Assembly (NCBI RefSeq): GCF_025642155.1
Contig: NZ_CP106798.1
Coordinates: 3,782,001-3,846,000, forward strand
Reading direction: 5' to 3'
Length of the DNA: 64,000 nt
Origin: Streptomyces sp. HUAS 15-9
Lineage (GTDB): Bacteria > Actinomycetota > Actinomycetes > Streptomycetales > Streptomycetaceae
The position numbers and the translations under genes were made by a program. Shown in pieces: positions 34,234 to 42,259 of the stretch; positions within the stretch are counted from its first letter, which is position 1, and every line of letters begins with the position of its first letter. The notes below the pieces were generated by a model. That model was not told the origin of the DNA. It made no database searches and was given only the letters and a program-made list of their open reading frames with translations.

Positions 34234-35352
34234 TTACGCCCCTCGCGGATACCTCGCCAGCCACCCCGGAGCCGCCCCCGCCGGACCGTGCAGCGCCGGG
34301 CCCTGGGTCATCTCCATCGCGAAGTCGTCGGCCAGTTCCAGGATCGTGGGGCGGCCCTCCAGTTCGGCCAGCCAGGCCGGCGGGAGGGCCGTCTCGCCGT
34401 GCAGGGCGCCGAGCAGACCGCCGGTCAGCGCACCCGTGGCGCCGGAGGGGCCGGCCTGGTTGACCGCCAGGCACAGGCCGTGCCGTACGTCCTCCCCCAC
34501 CAGCGCGCAGTACACGGCGGCGGCCAGCAGGCCGTCCGCGGCCCCGTCGCCCGCCAGCTCCTCCACCCGCGCCGGGCCGGGCATCCCCTGCCGCACCGTG
34601 CCCAGCGCGTGCTGGAGGGCGTCGGAGACGGGCTGGTGGCCGGGGCGGACGGCGAGCAGGGCGAGCGCGCGCTGCACGGCGCCGTCCAGGCTGTCGCCGC
34701 GGGCCAGCGCGTGCACGATCACGGCGTACGCGCCCGCCGACAGATACGCGGTGGCGTGACCGTGGGTCTGGGTCGCGCACTCCACCGCCAGCTGCAGCAC
34801 CAGCTGTGATTCCCAGCCGACCAGCAGTCCGAAGGGTGCCGAGCGGACGACGGCCTCCGGGCCCTGCTCGCCCGGGTTCTTGGGGGCCTCCAGCGTGCCC
34901 ATGTTCTCGTCGCCGAAGCCGATCAGCAGCGCACGCGACGGATCGCGGCGGGCGTACAGCCACTCCTCGCGGGCCAGCCAGCCGTCGTCCTTGCGGCGCT
35001 CGTCCGGGCCCCAGTCCCGCTGGGTGGCCGCCCAGCGCAGATACGCCCGGTGCAGATCGGTCGGCGGATGCCAGGCGCCGGTGTCACGGCGGACCTGGGC
35101 GCGTATCAGCCCGTCCACCGTGAACAGGTTCAGCTGGGTGTGATGGGTCACGGCGCCGCGTCTGCCGTAGGCCAGGGCGAGGTCGACGAGGCCCTCGACG
35201 CCGTACGACGCCTGGATCTCCTCCATGGTGAGCCCGTCGACCGGGGCACCGAGCGCATCCCCGACGGCGGCGCCGAGGAGGGTGCCGCGCACCCTGCTGC
35301 GGAAGTCCTGCTGCTCGGCACGGCCCCAGACGGCGCCGGATGTCGCCCCCAT
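34234..35352 (-). CDS. ADP-ribosylglycohydrolase-fold protein lacking metal ligands
   Basis: A 372-residue protein of the ARH/DraG fold: RGTLLGAAVGDALGAPVDG (about 22-40) is the family start. However, the first metal motif, normally (S/T)DDT, is THHT (69-72), and the second, normally a GDSDS-type run, is AGPSGATGAL (near 312). Both aspartate pairs that hold the magnesium ions are gone, so hydrolysis of ADP-ribose is doubtful; binding is possible. My memory of Streptomyces homologues is that HHTQ is conserved, so this is a subfamily trait rather than decay. The ATG at 35352 has GGGGAGG upstream. Confidence 0.82.
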   Translation of the reverse strand: MGATSGAVWGRAEQQDFRSRVRGTLLGAAVGDALGAPVDGLTMEEIQASYGVEGLVDLALAYGRRGAVTHHTQLNLFTVDGLIRAQVRRDTGAWHPPTDLHRAYLRWAATQRDWGPDERRKDDGWLAREEWLYARRDPSRALLIGFGDENMGTLEAPKNPGEQGPEAVVRSAPFGLLVGWESQLVLQLAVECATQTHGHATAYLSAGAYAVIVHALARGDSLDGAVQRALALLAVRPGHQPVSDALQHALGTVRQGMPGPARVEELAGDGAADGLLAAAVYCALVGEDVRHGLCLAVNQAGPSGATGALTGGLLGALHGETALPPAWLAELEGRPTILELADDFAMEMTQGPALHGPAGAAPGWLARYPRGA

Positions 35353-35526
35353 CGAGACCTCCCCACAGCGGCGTCCGTACGTACGACGCTCAGCACTGTA
35401 ATCGACCGAGGACGATCGATTCACGGGGGCAAATCATCCCGGCCCGGTCATTCCCGTACACCGATGGGTGTTCCTGGACGCACGTCCGGTCGTGCCCGGA
35501 GAGGCGGTCAGCGGCTGAGTCCGGCG

Positions 35527-35742
35527 TCAGCCGTACCAGGTGATGTTGCAGACGTAGACGCACTCATGGCGCGGTACGGGCAGGAAACTGATGAAGCCGC
35601 GCCCACCCAGGATGTCGAACTCACGCAGGCCGCCCTCCCGGTCGAGTGGCCTGCCCACCTTGACGGAGTCGCGACCGAGCGCGGCCAGTTCGGCAGCCAG
35701 CCGTTCTACTTCCGCCACGACTCCCGTCGGCAGGCCTCCCAT
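35527..35742 (-). CDS. Small RelE/ParE-like protein, partner of DUF6247
   Basis: A 71-residue frame: two helices (VVAEVERLAAELAALGRDS) then strands LREFDILGGRGFISFLPV and the ending CVYVCNITWYG, resembling the toxin fold of RelE/ParE (ending in V--ITW). Homologue-like text (TDWAWDYNPGAEYV) precedes the ATG in frame but no start codon stands before it; where a GTG would be expected there is GGG. So either the start moved to 35742, giving a protein short by about 14 residues, or the gene is damaged. It overlaps the DUF6247 gene by 37 bases. The toxin-antitoxin reading is inference. Confidence 0.55.
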   Translation of the reverse strand: MGGLPTGVVAEVERLAAELAALGRDSVKVGRPLDREGGLREFDILGGRGFISFLPVPRHECVYVCNITWYG

Positions 35743-36131
35743 GACGTACTCGGCACCGGGGTTGTAGTCCCAGGCCCAGTCCGTCCCAGTCCGGCCTCCG
35801 CCTCGGCCGCCTCCCGGATCGAGCGGATCTCGGTGATGGCCGCTGCCGGGTCCTGCTCCCCCGCGTCCACGATGTGCTCCAGCTCACGCAGCCGGGCGGC
35901 GCGATCAGGATGCCGCTCGATCGCCACGAACACGGCCCAGGAGTGCACGAAGGCTCGCAGCGGCGCGAGGCTCTGCGTCTGCTGTGCGTTCGTCGTGGCT
36001 TCGAAGAGGTGCTGCGTCAGGGCCGGGACACGGCTCGGGGCGATACGCGCAACCGCCACCCGCAGCGCGTCCGGCGTGAGCTCGGGCATGGGGATCAGCG
36101 GTCCGTACGGGCCGTCGGTCTGGGCGCTCAC
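35706..36131 (-). CDS. DUF6247 family protein
   Basis: A 141-residue helical protein with the DUF6247 core PELTPDALRVAVARIAPSRVPALTQHL ... FVHSWAVFVAIERHPDRAARLRELE (about 15-85). The GTG start has GGAGGT five bases upstream. After about residue 112 the protein is Gly/Thr/Pro-rich and overlaps the following small gene, so its natural stop may have been lost. In Streptomyces DUF6247 genes often precede a small RelE-like gene, an antitoxin-toxin order. A TnpB transposon ends 43 bp upstream and probably removed or replaced the native promoter. Confidence 0.7.
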   Translation of the reverse strand: MSAQTDGPYGPLIPMPELTPDALRVAVARIAPSRVPALTQHLFEATTNAQQTQSLAPLRAFVHSWAVFVAIERHPDRAARLRELEHIVDAGEQDPAAAITEIRSIREAAEAEAGLGRTGPGTTTPVPSTSWEACRRESWRK

Positions 36132-37479
36132 GGTGACCTCCGGTGCGGGTGGCTCGGTCCTCGTACGGTACCGTTGACATCCTCCCCCTCTTGAAAGAGG
36201 GGGATTCCAACCTAGGTGGGTTGAGGTTCACGGACACTCGAACGGCCGGTGGCCGCTGTTGTCCCTCCGGCACCGGCTGATCGCCGGGGCGGGGAATCCC
36301 GCCCTGTCCTGCCGCGACGTTGTTTGCTGCGTTCTCATCGGCGTTGCAGGCGAATCCGCAGGACACGCAGACGAACTCGGCTTGGCTCTTGCGCGAGTTT
36401 TTCTCGATCCATCCACATGCGGAGCAGCGCAGACTCGTGTACGGGGCGGGGATGTCCTCGACGCGGCCGGGGGCCTTCTCACCGGTCCGCCGACGCAGAA
36501 GACCCCAGCCCTGGGCAAGGATGGCCCGGTTCAGCCCGGCCTTCTGCTGCACGCGCGTGCCGGGCTGCTCAATGGTCCCCTTCGCCGAGGCGGTCATATT
36601 CTTGATGTTCAGCTTCTCGAACCGCACCAGGTCGTACGACCGTGCGAGCAGCGTCGAGGTCTTCTCGCACCAGTCCCTGCGCAGGTTTGCCTCACGCGCC
36701 TTCAGCTTGGCTACCTTGGCGTACTCGGTGGTCTTGGCGTCGCTGTCCTTCGGGAAGCGCGCCGCCCGACGCTGGTGCTTGCGGATCTGCGCACGCTCCT
36801 TGACGGTGAGCTGGGGGCAGTTCAGCCGTCGGCCGTCGGACAGGGCGGCGGTGATCTTCACGCCTCTGTCGATCCCGATGATCTCGCCCGTTTTCGGGGT
36901 CGGGATCGGCTTGGGGACGATAGCGAACGCGATGTGCCACTGGTCGTTCTTGAAGGTGACGCGGAACGTTTTCGCCTGAGGCAGCTCCTGCCGGGTGAGG
37001 CGGAAGCGGACCCAGCCACATCCTGGCACTTTCACCTGAGCCCACCGGCGGTTGAGCTTGTGCACCACCACCGAGCGGCCCATGACCTGCTTGCCGGTCC
37101 TGGCGTTCAGCTTCCGCGAGCCGTCCACCTCGAACTCCGGTACTCGGTCGGTCCCGATGACACGGAAGCCCTCATGCACGTACTTCTTACGCCAGGTCGG
37201 CTCACCGAACCCGGAGGTGAACCGGGCGGTCTTGGCCTTGGCGAAGTCCTTCAGTGCCTGCTGCTGGACATCGGCGTTGCCCGCGCGTAGCCATGCGTTG
37301 TCACGCCGGGCCTCGGTGAGCTGGCGGCACTGCTCGGCGAAGCCAGGCGCGGACTTCCGGCCTGGCTTCCAGTGCGAGTGCTGCTCGACCGCAAGGTTCC
37401 ATGCGTACCGGGCGTGCGCGCAGTGTTCGAGCATGATGCTCGCCTGCTCGCTCGTCGGGTACATACGGAAACGTGACAT
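35905..37479 (-). CDS. tnpB: TnpB RNA-guided nuclease of an IS605-family element
   Basis: A 524-codon frame. It starts MSRFRMYPTSEQ, the usual TnpB beginning. The RuvC triad is complete: Asp204 in IGIDRG, Glu288 in RFEKLNIKNM, Asp381 in CNADENAANN; the zinc finger uses Cys352/355 and Cys371/374. So the nuclease is probably active. The element's right end falls at residue 435, yet no stop occurs there: the frame runs 89 codons further into flanking DNA, antisense to the DUF6247 gene. The extra tail is an insertion-site artefact; usual length is about 400-430. The ATG at 37479 was chosen for its fit to the family start. Confidence 0.88.
   Translation of the reverse strand: MSRFRMYPTSEQASIMLEHCAHARYAWNLAVEQHSHWKPGRKSAPGFAEQCRQLTEARRDNAWLRAGNADVQQQALKDFAKAKTARFTSGFGEPTWRKKYVHEGFRVIGTDRVPEFEVDGSRKLNARTGKQVMGRSVVVHKLNRRWAQVKVPGCGWVRFRLTRQELPQAKTFRVTFKNDQWHIAFAIVPKPIPTPKTGEIIGIDRGVKITAALSDGRRLNCPQLTVKERAQIRKHQRRAARFPKDSDAKTTEYAKVAKLKAREANLRRDWCEKTSTLLARSYDLVRFEKLNIKNMTASAKGTIEQPGTRVQQKAGLNRAILAQGWGLLRRRTGEKAPGRVEDIPAPYTSLRCSACGWIEKNSRKSQAEFVCVSCGFACNADENAANNVAAGQGGIPRPGDQPVPEGQQRPPAVRVSVNLNPPRLESPSFKRGRMSTVPYEDRATRTGGHRERPDRRPVRTADPHARAHAGRAAGGGCAYRPEPCPGPDAAPLRSHDERTADAEPRAAASLRALLGRVRGDRAAS
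36154..36400 (-). ncRNA. Predicted omega RNA (TnpB guide RNA) with guide at 36154-36173
   Basis: In TnpB systems the RNA guide derives from the 3' end of tnpB plus the right end of the element, with about 16-20 nt of flanking DNA as guide. By that rule the scaffold here ends at the TCAA at 36174 and the guide is CGGTACCGTACGAGGACCGA, reading minus strand. The scaffold start is a guess. No RNA data. Confidence 0.35.
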
Positions 37480-37560
37480 GCCGACCCCCTGGCAGCACAT
37501 AGCGTGATCATGCGGGCTTGTTGCGGCTGACGCTGCACCACAACCGGCTCGCCACGCCAG
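36174..37560 (-). mobile_element. IS1341/IS605-type element carrying only tnpB
   Basis: The element contains a TnpB gene and no Y1 transposase. Its right end (left in this window) is marked by a short hairpin (36183-36204) and the sequence GGATGTCAA on the minus strand, ending in TCAA at 36174-36177, as at right ends cleaved in the IS605 family. The left end is not defined exactly; I place it near 37560, where an imperfect palindrome (37523-37547) could be the LE hairpin. Movement would need a TnpA in trans. Confidence 0.65.
36183..36204 (-). repeat. Right-end hairpin of the TnpB element
   Basis: TCCCCCTC-TTGAAA-GAGGGGGA: an 8-bp stem and 6-nt loop. The same C-run/G-run hairpin is found at the ends of IS605-family elements in Streptomyces (from memory). 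Confidence 0.75.
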
Positions 37561-37664
37561 CCGAGTTAGGCATATTCACTCCGGCGGGTGATCGACGGGG
37601 GCGGTGGGGGTGGGTTCGGTTCTTTCCCCGGTTCTTTGGTCTTTTGACGTCGGGAACCGCCGGG

Positions 37665-38090
37665 TCACGCCTCGTCGCGACCCGGTACGAGTTCGGCCCA
37701 CACCGTCTTGCCGTGCGCGGGTGCCTCGTCCACGCCCCAACGGTCCGCGTACACCGCCACGATCCGTAACCCCCTGCCGGTTTCCGCGTCCCCTGCCGCC
37801 GGATCCTGGATTCGCGGGATCCGGTCACCCCGGGCATCGGTCACCTCGATACACAGGGTGCCGTCGTCGTGCAGCTTCAGCCCCAGCCGGAAGTCCCGTC
37901 CGCTGACGCGTCCATGGAGTACGGCGTTGGACGCCAGCTCCGCCACCACATGCGCGGCCCCCTCGAACGGCACTCCCCACTCGTCCAGTTGACGTTCCGT
38001 GAACAGCCGGGCGAGTCGAGCACCCCTTCGAGTGGCGGACAGTTGGATCCGGAGGTGGGATTTCTGGTTCATGTCACCCAGAGTGGCCAT
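37665..38090 (-). CDS. HATPase_c (anti-sigma-factor-like) ATP-binding protein
   Basis: A 141-residue protein of the RsbW-like kinase fold. It has N-box ELASNAVLHGRVSG (about 51-64), G1 VTDARGD (about 83-89) and G2 GRGLRIVAVYADRWGV, the layout of Streptomyces AbaA/RsbW-type proteins. It may bind ATP and inhibit a sigma factor or a regulator. It is divergent from the XRE-DUF397 pair at 38184; HATPase, XRE and DUF397 genes together make a WhiJ-type cluster. ATG 38072 is an alternative start. Confidence 0.88.
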   Translation of the reverse strand: MATLGDMNQKSHLRIQLSATRRGARLARLFTERQLDEWGVPFEGAAHVVAELASNAVLHGRVSGRDFRLGLKLHDDGTLCIEVTDARGDRIPRIQDPAAGDAETGRGLRIVAVYADRWGVDEAPAHGKTVWAELVPGRDEA

Positions 38091-38183
38091 CCGTCCCTAC
38101 GCTGAACAGCAGCGACCCCGGTACGTAGCGTCGCTGTCCGGGTGGTCCGCGTGATCGTACGGCTCGTACATCGGGAGGGAAGC

Positions 38184-38996
38184 GTGGAGGACGAGGAGGC
38201 CGAGGCCGTACTCAAGACGGTCGGGCGCCAGGTGAAGATGTGGCGGGAGGCCGCCGGACTGCGGCAGCCGGAACTCGGGGCGGCCATCGGCTACGGCGAG
38301 GAGATGGTCTCGTCGGTGGAGCGCGGGCGCAGGATTCCCAAGCCCGACTTCCTGGACAAGGCCGATGAGGTGGTCGGGGCGGGCGGGAAACTCTCCGCGA
38401 TGAAGGAGGACGTGGAGAAGGCGCGTTATCCGAAGAAGGTCCGGGATCTGGCGAAGCTGGAGGACGACGCCGTCGAACTGGGCGCCTACGCCGGCCACAA
38501 CATGCACGGCCTGCTGCAAACGCCCGAATACGCACGGGCCTTGTACGCGATGCGGCGGCCCGCGTACCCGGAGGACGAGATCGAGCGGCACGTCGCGGCA
38601 CGCATGGCGCGGCAGCGCGTCTTCGATCGCGTGCCCGCGCCGCTCCTCACCTTTGTCCAGGAAGAGGTGACGCTGCGAAGGCCCATCGGGGGCAGAATGA
38701 TTCTGCGGCAACAGCTCGAACACCTGTTGGAGATCAGCGCGTTGAGGCACGTCGAGATCCAGATCATGCCGACGGACCGCGAGGACCACGCGGGCATGGG
38801 CGGGCCGATCCGGCTGCTGAAGCTCCGGGACGGGAAGACCCTGGGGCACTCGGAGGCGCAGTTGCACAGTCGTGTGATCAGCAATCCGCGCGAGGTCCAG
38901 ATCCTGGAGATGCGTTATGGAATGATCCGGGCGCAGGCTCTCACGCCCCGGGAGTCACAGGCCTTCATCGGGAAAGTACTGGGAGAAGAGACATGA
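38184..38996 (+). CDS. XRE-family regulator with DUF5753 domain (WhiJ-like)
   Basis: A 270-residue regulator. HTH at about 10-60 (VGRQVKMWREAAGLRQPELGAAIGYGEEMVSSVERGRR), DUF5753 at about 95-260 (AGHNMHGLLQTPEYARALYAMRRP, RQRVFDRVPAPLLTFVQEEVTLRRPIGG, EIQIMPTDREDHAG). The GTG at 38184 has GGGAGGGA five bases upstream. It overlaps the DUF397 gene by the ATGA arrangement (4 bp), so the two are translationally coupled. The HATPase gene is divergent 93 bp away. Confidence 0.92.
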   Translation: MEDEEAEAVLKTVGRQVKMWREAAGLRQPELGAAIGYGEEMVSSVERGRRIPKPDFLDKADEVVGAGGKLSAMKEDVEKARYPKKVRDLAKLEDDAVELGAYAGHNMHGLLQTPEYARALYAMRRPAYPEDEIERHVAARMARQRVFDRVPAPLLTFVQEEVTLRRPIGGRMILRQQLEHLLEISALRHVEIQIMPTDREDHAGMGGPIRLLKLRDGKTLGHSEAQLHSRVISNPREVQILEMRYGMIRAQALTPRESQAFIGKVLGEET

Positions 38997-39181
38997 CCCC
39001 CGCGACCCTGCACTGGTTCAAGAGCAGCTACAGCAGCAACGACGGCCCTGATTGCGTCGAGATCGCCATAGCCCCCGCCGCCCCCACCGTCCACGTCCGC
39101 GACTCCAAGGACAGGGACGGCGCGCGGCTCGCGTTCACGGGTGCCTCGTGGGCGGACTTCGTGACGTTCGCGGGGCGCTGA
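38993..39181 (+). CDS. DUF397 protein
   Basis: A 62-residue protein with the full DUF397 pattern: LHWFKSSYSSNDGPDCVEIA, HVRDSKD, LAFTGASWADFVTF. It starts in an ATGA overlap with the XRE gene stop and is its likely modulator. The stop is 3 bases from the convergent STAND ATPase stop, leaving no room for a terminator between. Confidence 0.93.
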   Translation: MTPATLHWFKSSYSSNDGPDCVEIAIAPAAPTVHVRDSKDRDGARLAFTGASWADFVTFAGR

Positions 39182-39184
39182 GCG

Positions 39185-41665
39185 TCAACCGGTGAGGCGG
39201 TCGTGCAGGGTGCGGGCCGGTGCGTAGTCGGGGCTGAGCTCCAGCGCGCGGGCCACGTCGGCCAGCGCCCGCTCCGTGTCCCCGAGTCCGAGGTGCGCCT
39301 CCGCCCGCCGGCACAGGGCCCACGGGTAGGAGGGGTTGAGCTCCAGGGCCCGGTCCAGATCGGCGAGGGCCTCGCGGTGGCGGCCGAGGCTGGACAGCGA
39401 CACCCCCCGGCTCGCGTATGCCGACGCGTACTCGGGGTCGATGGCGAGCGCGCGCTCGTAGTCGGCGAGCGCCTCCTCGTCGCGACCGGCCACGCGCAGC
39501 GCGTCACCCCGTTCGCAGTGCCCCCAGCCCCAGTCGGGCCAGAGGGTGAGGGCCCGGTCGAGGTCGGCCAGCTGCCGGTCGTGGTCGCCGAGGCCGCGCC
39601 AGACCCGGGCCCGGCGGCCGAGCGCCCAGGCATAGTCCGGCTTGAGCTCCAGCGCGCGGTCGAGGTCCGCCAGCGCCGCGTCGAGATCCCCGGCACGCTC
39701 GTGGGCGGCGCCGCGCGAGGCCCGGGCGAACTCGCTGGCGGGGTCACGGAGGATGCCTTCGGTCAGGTCCCGCAGCGCCTCGTCGTGGTGGCGCAGAAGG
39801 CGGTGGTACTCACCACGCAGGATGACGTTGTACGGGTTGTCCGGTTCCAGCGCGACCACCCGGTCGAGACCGGCGACCGCGGCCTCGTAGTCCCCCAGTC
39901 CGCCCCGGGTCGCGGCCTTCGCGCGATGCGCCCGCACCAGGTCTGGGTCGAGGGCGAGGGCACGGTCGTACTCCTCCAGCGCCCTCTCGTGATCGCCGTC
40001 CCGCGCGAAGGCGTCACCCCGCAGCGCCATCGCCTCCGCCCGCCACGGCTCGTCGCCCCGCGCGCGATCAAGGAGCAGCCGGAGCGCCTCGGCCGGCCCG
40101 CTCCCCGCGAGCGTCTCCGCCAGCCCGCTCCCCCAGGTCCGCACGGCCTCCGCGTCCGCGTCCTCACCGGCCTCGGCCAGGACCCGCGCCCAGCGCAGCG
40201 CCACCTCGTCGCCCTGCCCGCAGGCGTGGACGACATCGGCCAGGACCACGGGCAGCGCGGCCCGGGGCGCCGCGCACAAGGAGTGGTAGGACTCCGCGAG
40301 CCGCAGCTCCCGCCAGTCGGCGTCCGCCCACCGGCGCAGGAGGTCCAGCCCGGCCTCGGCCTCTTCCCGCCAGCGCCCGAACACCTCCGCGAGCCGTCCG
40401 TGCCGCTCGGCCCACCCCCGCGGCGACCGTGTCCGCTGCAACCGCAGCATCGGCGCCCGTACGACATCGTGGTACCGCAGCCGCTCCCCCCGCCCGTCGA
40501 CGAACGGCAGTCCCCTCAACCACCCGTACAGCGAGTCGAGTTCGGACTCCTCGCAGTCCACCACCGCCCGGAACACATCCGCGTCCAGCCGCCGGGGCAG
40601 CGCGCAGGCCAGGGCGACCCGGCGCCGTACCGGATCCCGCTCCCACTTCAGGAACCGCTCCACGGCGTCCGCGCTCGGATCGCCCACGTCGTCCGGACCG
40701 GCGGGCCGGGCCTGCGCGAGCGTGGAGACGAGCACCGGCAGTCCGCCCGTCAGCCGCAGCACCTCGGCGACCACCGGCTCGTCCCGCACCCCCCGGTCCG
40801 CCAGCAGCCCCCGCGCCTCCGCCTCCGTGAACGCCCCGAGCGGCACGTCGGTCATGAAGTCCGCGAAGCCGCCCCAGCGGGCGGTGTCGAAGGGGCGCTG
40901 GCCGGAGGTCACCACGACGACGTCGGCGGGCAGGACCCCGTACCGGTCGGTGGTCATCACCTCGTGCAGCCAGCCGTCGAGGAACGGCCCGGTGCGTTCG
41001 TAGGTGTCGAAGAACAGGACCAGCCACGGGACCGCCGACGCGACCGCGGTCAACTCGCCCAGCAGCACCGGCGTCAGCACCCGCTCCGGGGACAGCACCA
41101 GTTGTACGTCCTCCTGATTGCGGAAGCGCGCGCTGAGTCCGGCCCGCAGCCGGTCCGCGCCCTGCGCGATCCGGTCCGCGTCCAGGGCGGGGGCGAAGGC
41201 GCCGGCCACCGGGACGAGGCCGAGGCCCACCAGGCCCGCCCGGGCCAGCGCCAGGCTGCCCGCCGACGGCTCGTCCGGTTCCGATACGGCGACGGCGGCC
41301 GCCTCCGCCTCGTGCCGGCGCTCGCGGTGCGCGGCCAGCATCCGGTCCAGCTCCTTCAACCGGTGCCCCTGAGCGGCGAGTTGGTGGCCGATCACGGCCA
41401 TCGTCTCCGGCACGCTCCCGGCGCCCTCGTCGACATACACGGTCGGCGCGCCGAGTTCCCGGGCGATCTGCTCCAACTCCCGAACCAAGAAGGTCTTTCC
41501 GACGCCCGCGTCACCGTGCACATGGAAGAGGAAGCGGTGTCGCTCGTCCTCGGGCGGAATTCCGAAGTTCGCCCGGAACGCGGCCCGTTCGGCGCCACGC
41601 CCCACGAAACCGGCACGCCTGCGCCGTGCGATCAGCTCCTGCATCGACGGCCGCGCCTGCGCCAT
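39185..41665 (-). CDS. STAND-type ATPase with C-terminal TPR array
   Basis: An 826-residue protein. After FVGRGAERAAF (about 20-30) comes the P-loop GDAGVGKTFL (51-60), Walker B WLVLFFDTYE (about 222-231), and a sensor region VVVTSGQRP near 258. The middle (about 330-500) is helical, the usual winged-helix/arm of STAND proteins. From about 530 on, at least eight TPR units follow, with repeats such as AL(A/E)DLDRALEL(K/N)P-Y-WAL. STAND proteins oligomerise on sensing a ligand with the repeat domain. There is no N-terminal effector domain, so the output is unclear. Roles in regulation or in anti-phage defence are both conceivable; neither is shown. It appears monocistronic. Confidence 0.85.
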   Translation of the reverse strand: MAQARPSMQELIARRRRAGFVGRGAERAAFRANFGIPPEDERHRFLFHVHGDAGVGKTFLVRELEQIARELGAPTVYVDEGAGSVPETMAVIGHQLAAQGHRLKELDRMLAAHRERRHEAEAAAVAVSEPDEPSAGSLALARAGLVGLGLVPVAGAFAPALDADRIAQGADRLRAGLSARFRNQEDVQLVLSPERVLTPVLLGELTAVASAVPWLVLFFDTYERTGPFLDGWLHEVMTTDRYGVLPADVVVVTSGQRPFDTARWGGFADFMTDVPLGAFTEAEARGLLADRGVRDEPVVAEVLRLTGGLPVLVSTLAQARPAGPDDVGDPSADAVERFLKWERDPVRRRVALACALPRRLDADVFRAVVDCEESELDSLYGWLRGLPFVDGRGERLRYHDVVRAPMLRLQRTRSPRGWAERHGRLAEVFGRWREEAEAGLDLLRRWADADWRELRLAESYHSLCAAPRAALPVVLADVVHACGQGDEVALRWARVLAEAGEDADAEAVRTWGSGLAETLAGSGPAEALRLLLDRARGDEPWRAEAMALRGDAFARDGDHERALEEYDRALALDPDLVRAHRAKAATRGGLGDYEAAVAGLDRVVALEPDNPYNVILRGEYHRLLRHHDEALRDLTEGILRDPASEFARASRGAAHERAGDLDAALADLDRALELKPDYAWALGRRARVWRGLGDHDRQLADLDRALTLWPDWGWGHCERGDALRVAGRDEEALADYERALAIDPEYASAYASRGVSLSSLGRHREALADLDRALELNPSYPWALCRRAEAHLGLGDTERALADVARALELSPDYAPARTLHDRLTG

Positions 41666-41755
41666 CCGTCCGTCCCCTCATCCGGAGCCAACACCCCGCC
41701 ATTCTGGCTCAATCCGAGCGGCACGCGGCGGGCCGGGCAGGGAAAGATCATCCCC

Positions 41756-42259
41756 ATGACCACCCCCACCTCAGGCACCTCACGCACCCTTCGCCTCTCC
41801 GCGGCCCTGCTCACCGCCACCGTCGCGCTCTACATCTCCCTCGTCGCCCTCGGGAACATCACGGACTTCGGGACCAACCAGCAATTCGTGCGGCATGTTC
41901 TCGCCATGGACACCACGTTCAAGGACGACGACCTGATGTGGCGGGCGATCACGAGCAAGGGGCTTCAGGACGCCGCGTACATCGCCATCATCGTGTGGGA
42001 GACGGTCACGGCGCTCGTGCTGATCGCCGGGACGTGGTTCTGGGCGAGACGCCGGCACGACCGCGCCCGGCAGCTCTCCACCTACGGGCTGCTGATGCTC
42101 ATGCTGCTCTTCGGCGCCGGGTTCATCGCGATCGGCGGTGAGTGGTTCGCCATGTGGCAGTCGAAGACCTGGAACGGGCTGGACGCGGCGACCCGCGTCC
42201 TCGTGCTCACCGGGATCAGTCTGATCGTCGTACAGCTGCCGGAGAAGTCGGCTACTTGA
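41756..42259 (+). CDS. DUF2165 membrane protein
   Basis: A 167-residue protein with four membrane helices (about 13-32, 72-93, 108-128, 142-160) and the DUF2165 motif FVRHVLAMDTTF...LMWRAITS after helix 1 and GGEWFAMWQSKTWNG between helices 3 and 4. No function is known for the family. The ATG has AGGGAAAG upstream. Divergent from the STAND ATPase, about 90 bp away; its stop overlaps the next, convergent gene by 8 bases. Confidence 0.88.
   Translation: MTTPTSGTSRTLRLSAALLTATVALYISLVALGNITDFGTNQQFVRHVLAMDTTFKDDDLMWRAITSKGLQDAAYIAIIVWETVTALVLIAGTWFWARRRHDRARQLSTYGLLMLMLLFGAGFIAIGGEWFAMWQSKTWNGLDAATRVLVLTGISLIVVQLPEKSAT

Noticed and set aside
39203..42259. 1018-codon plus-strand frame
   Set aside because: Antisense to the STAND-TPR gene; only the last 168 codons (DUF2165) are real.
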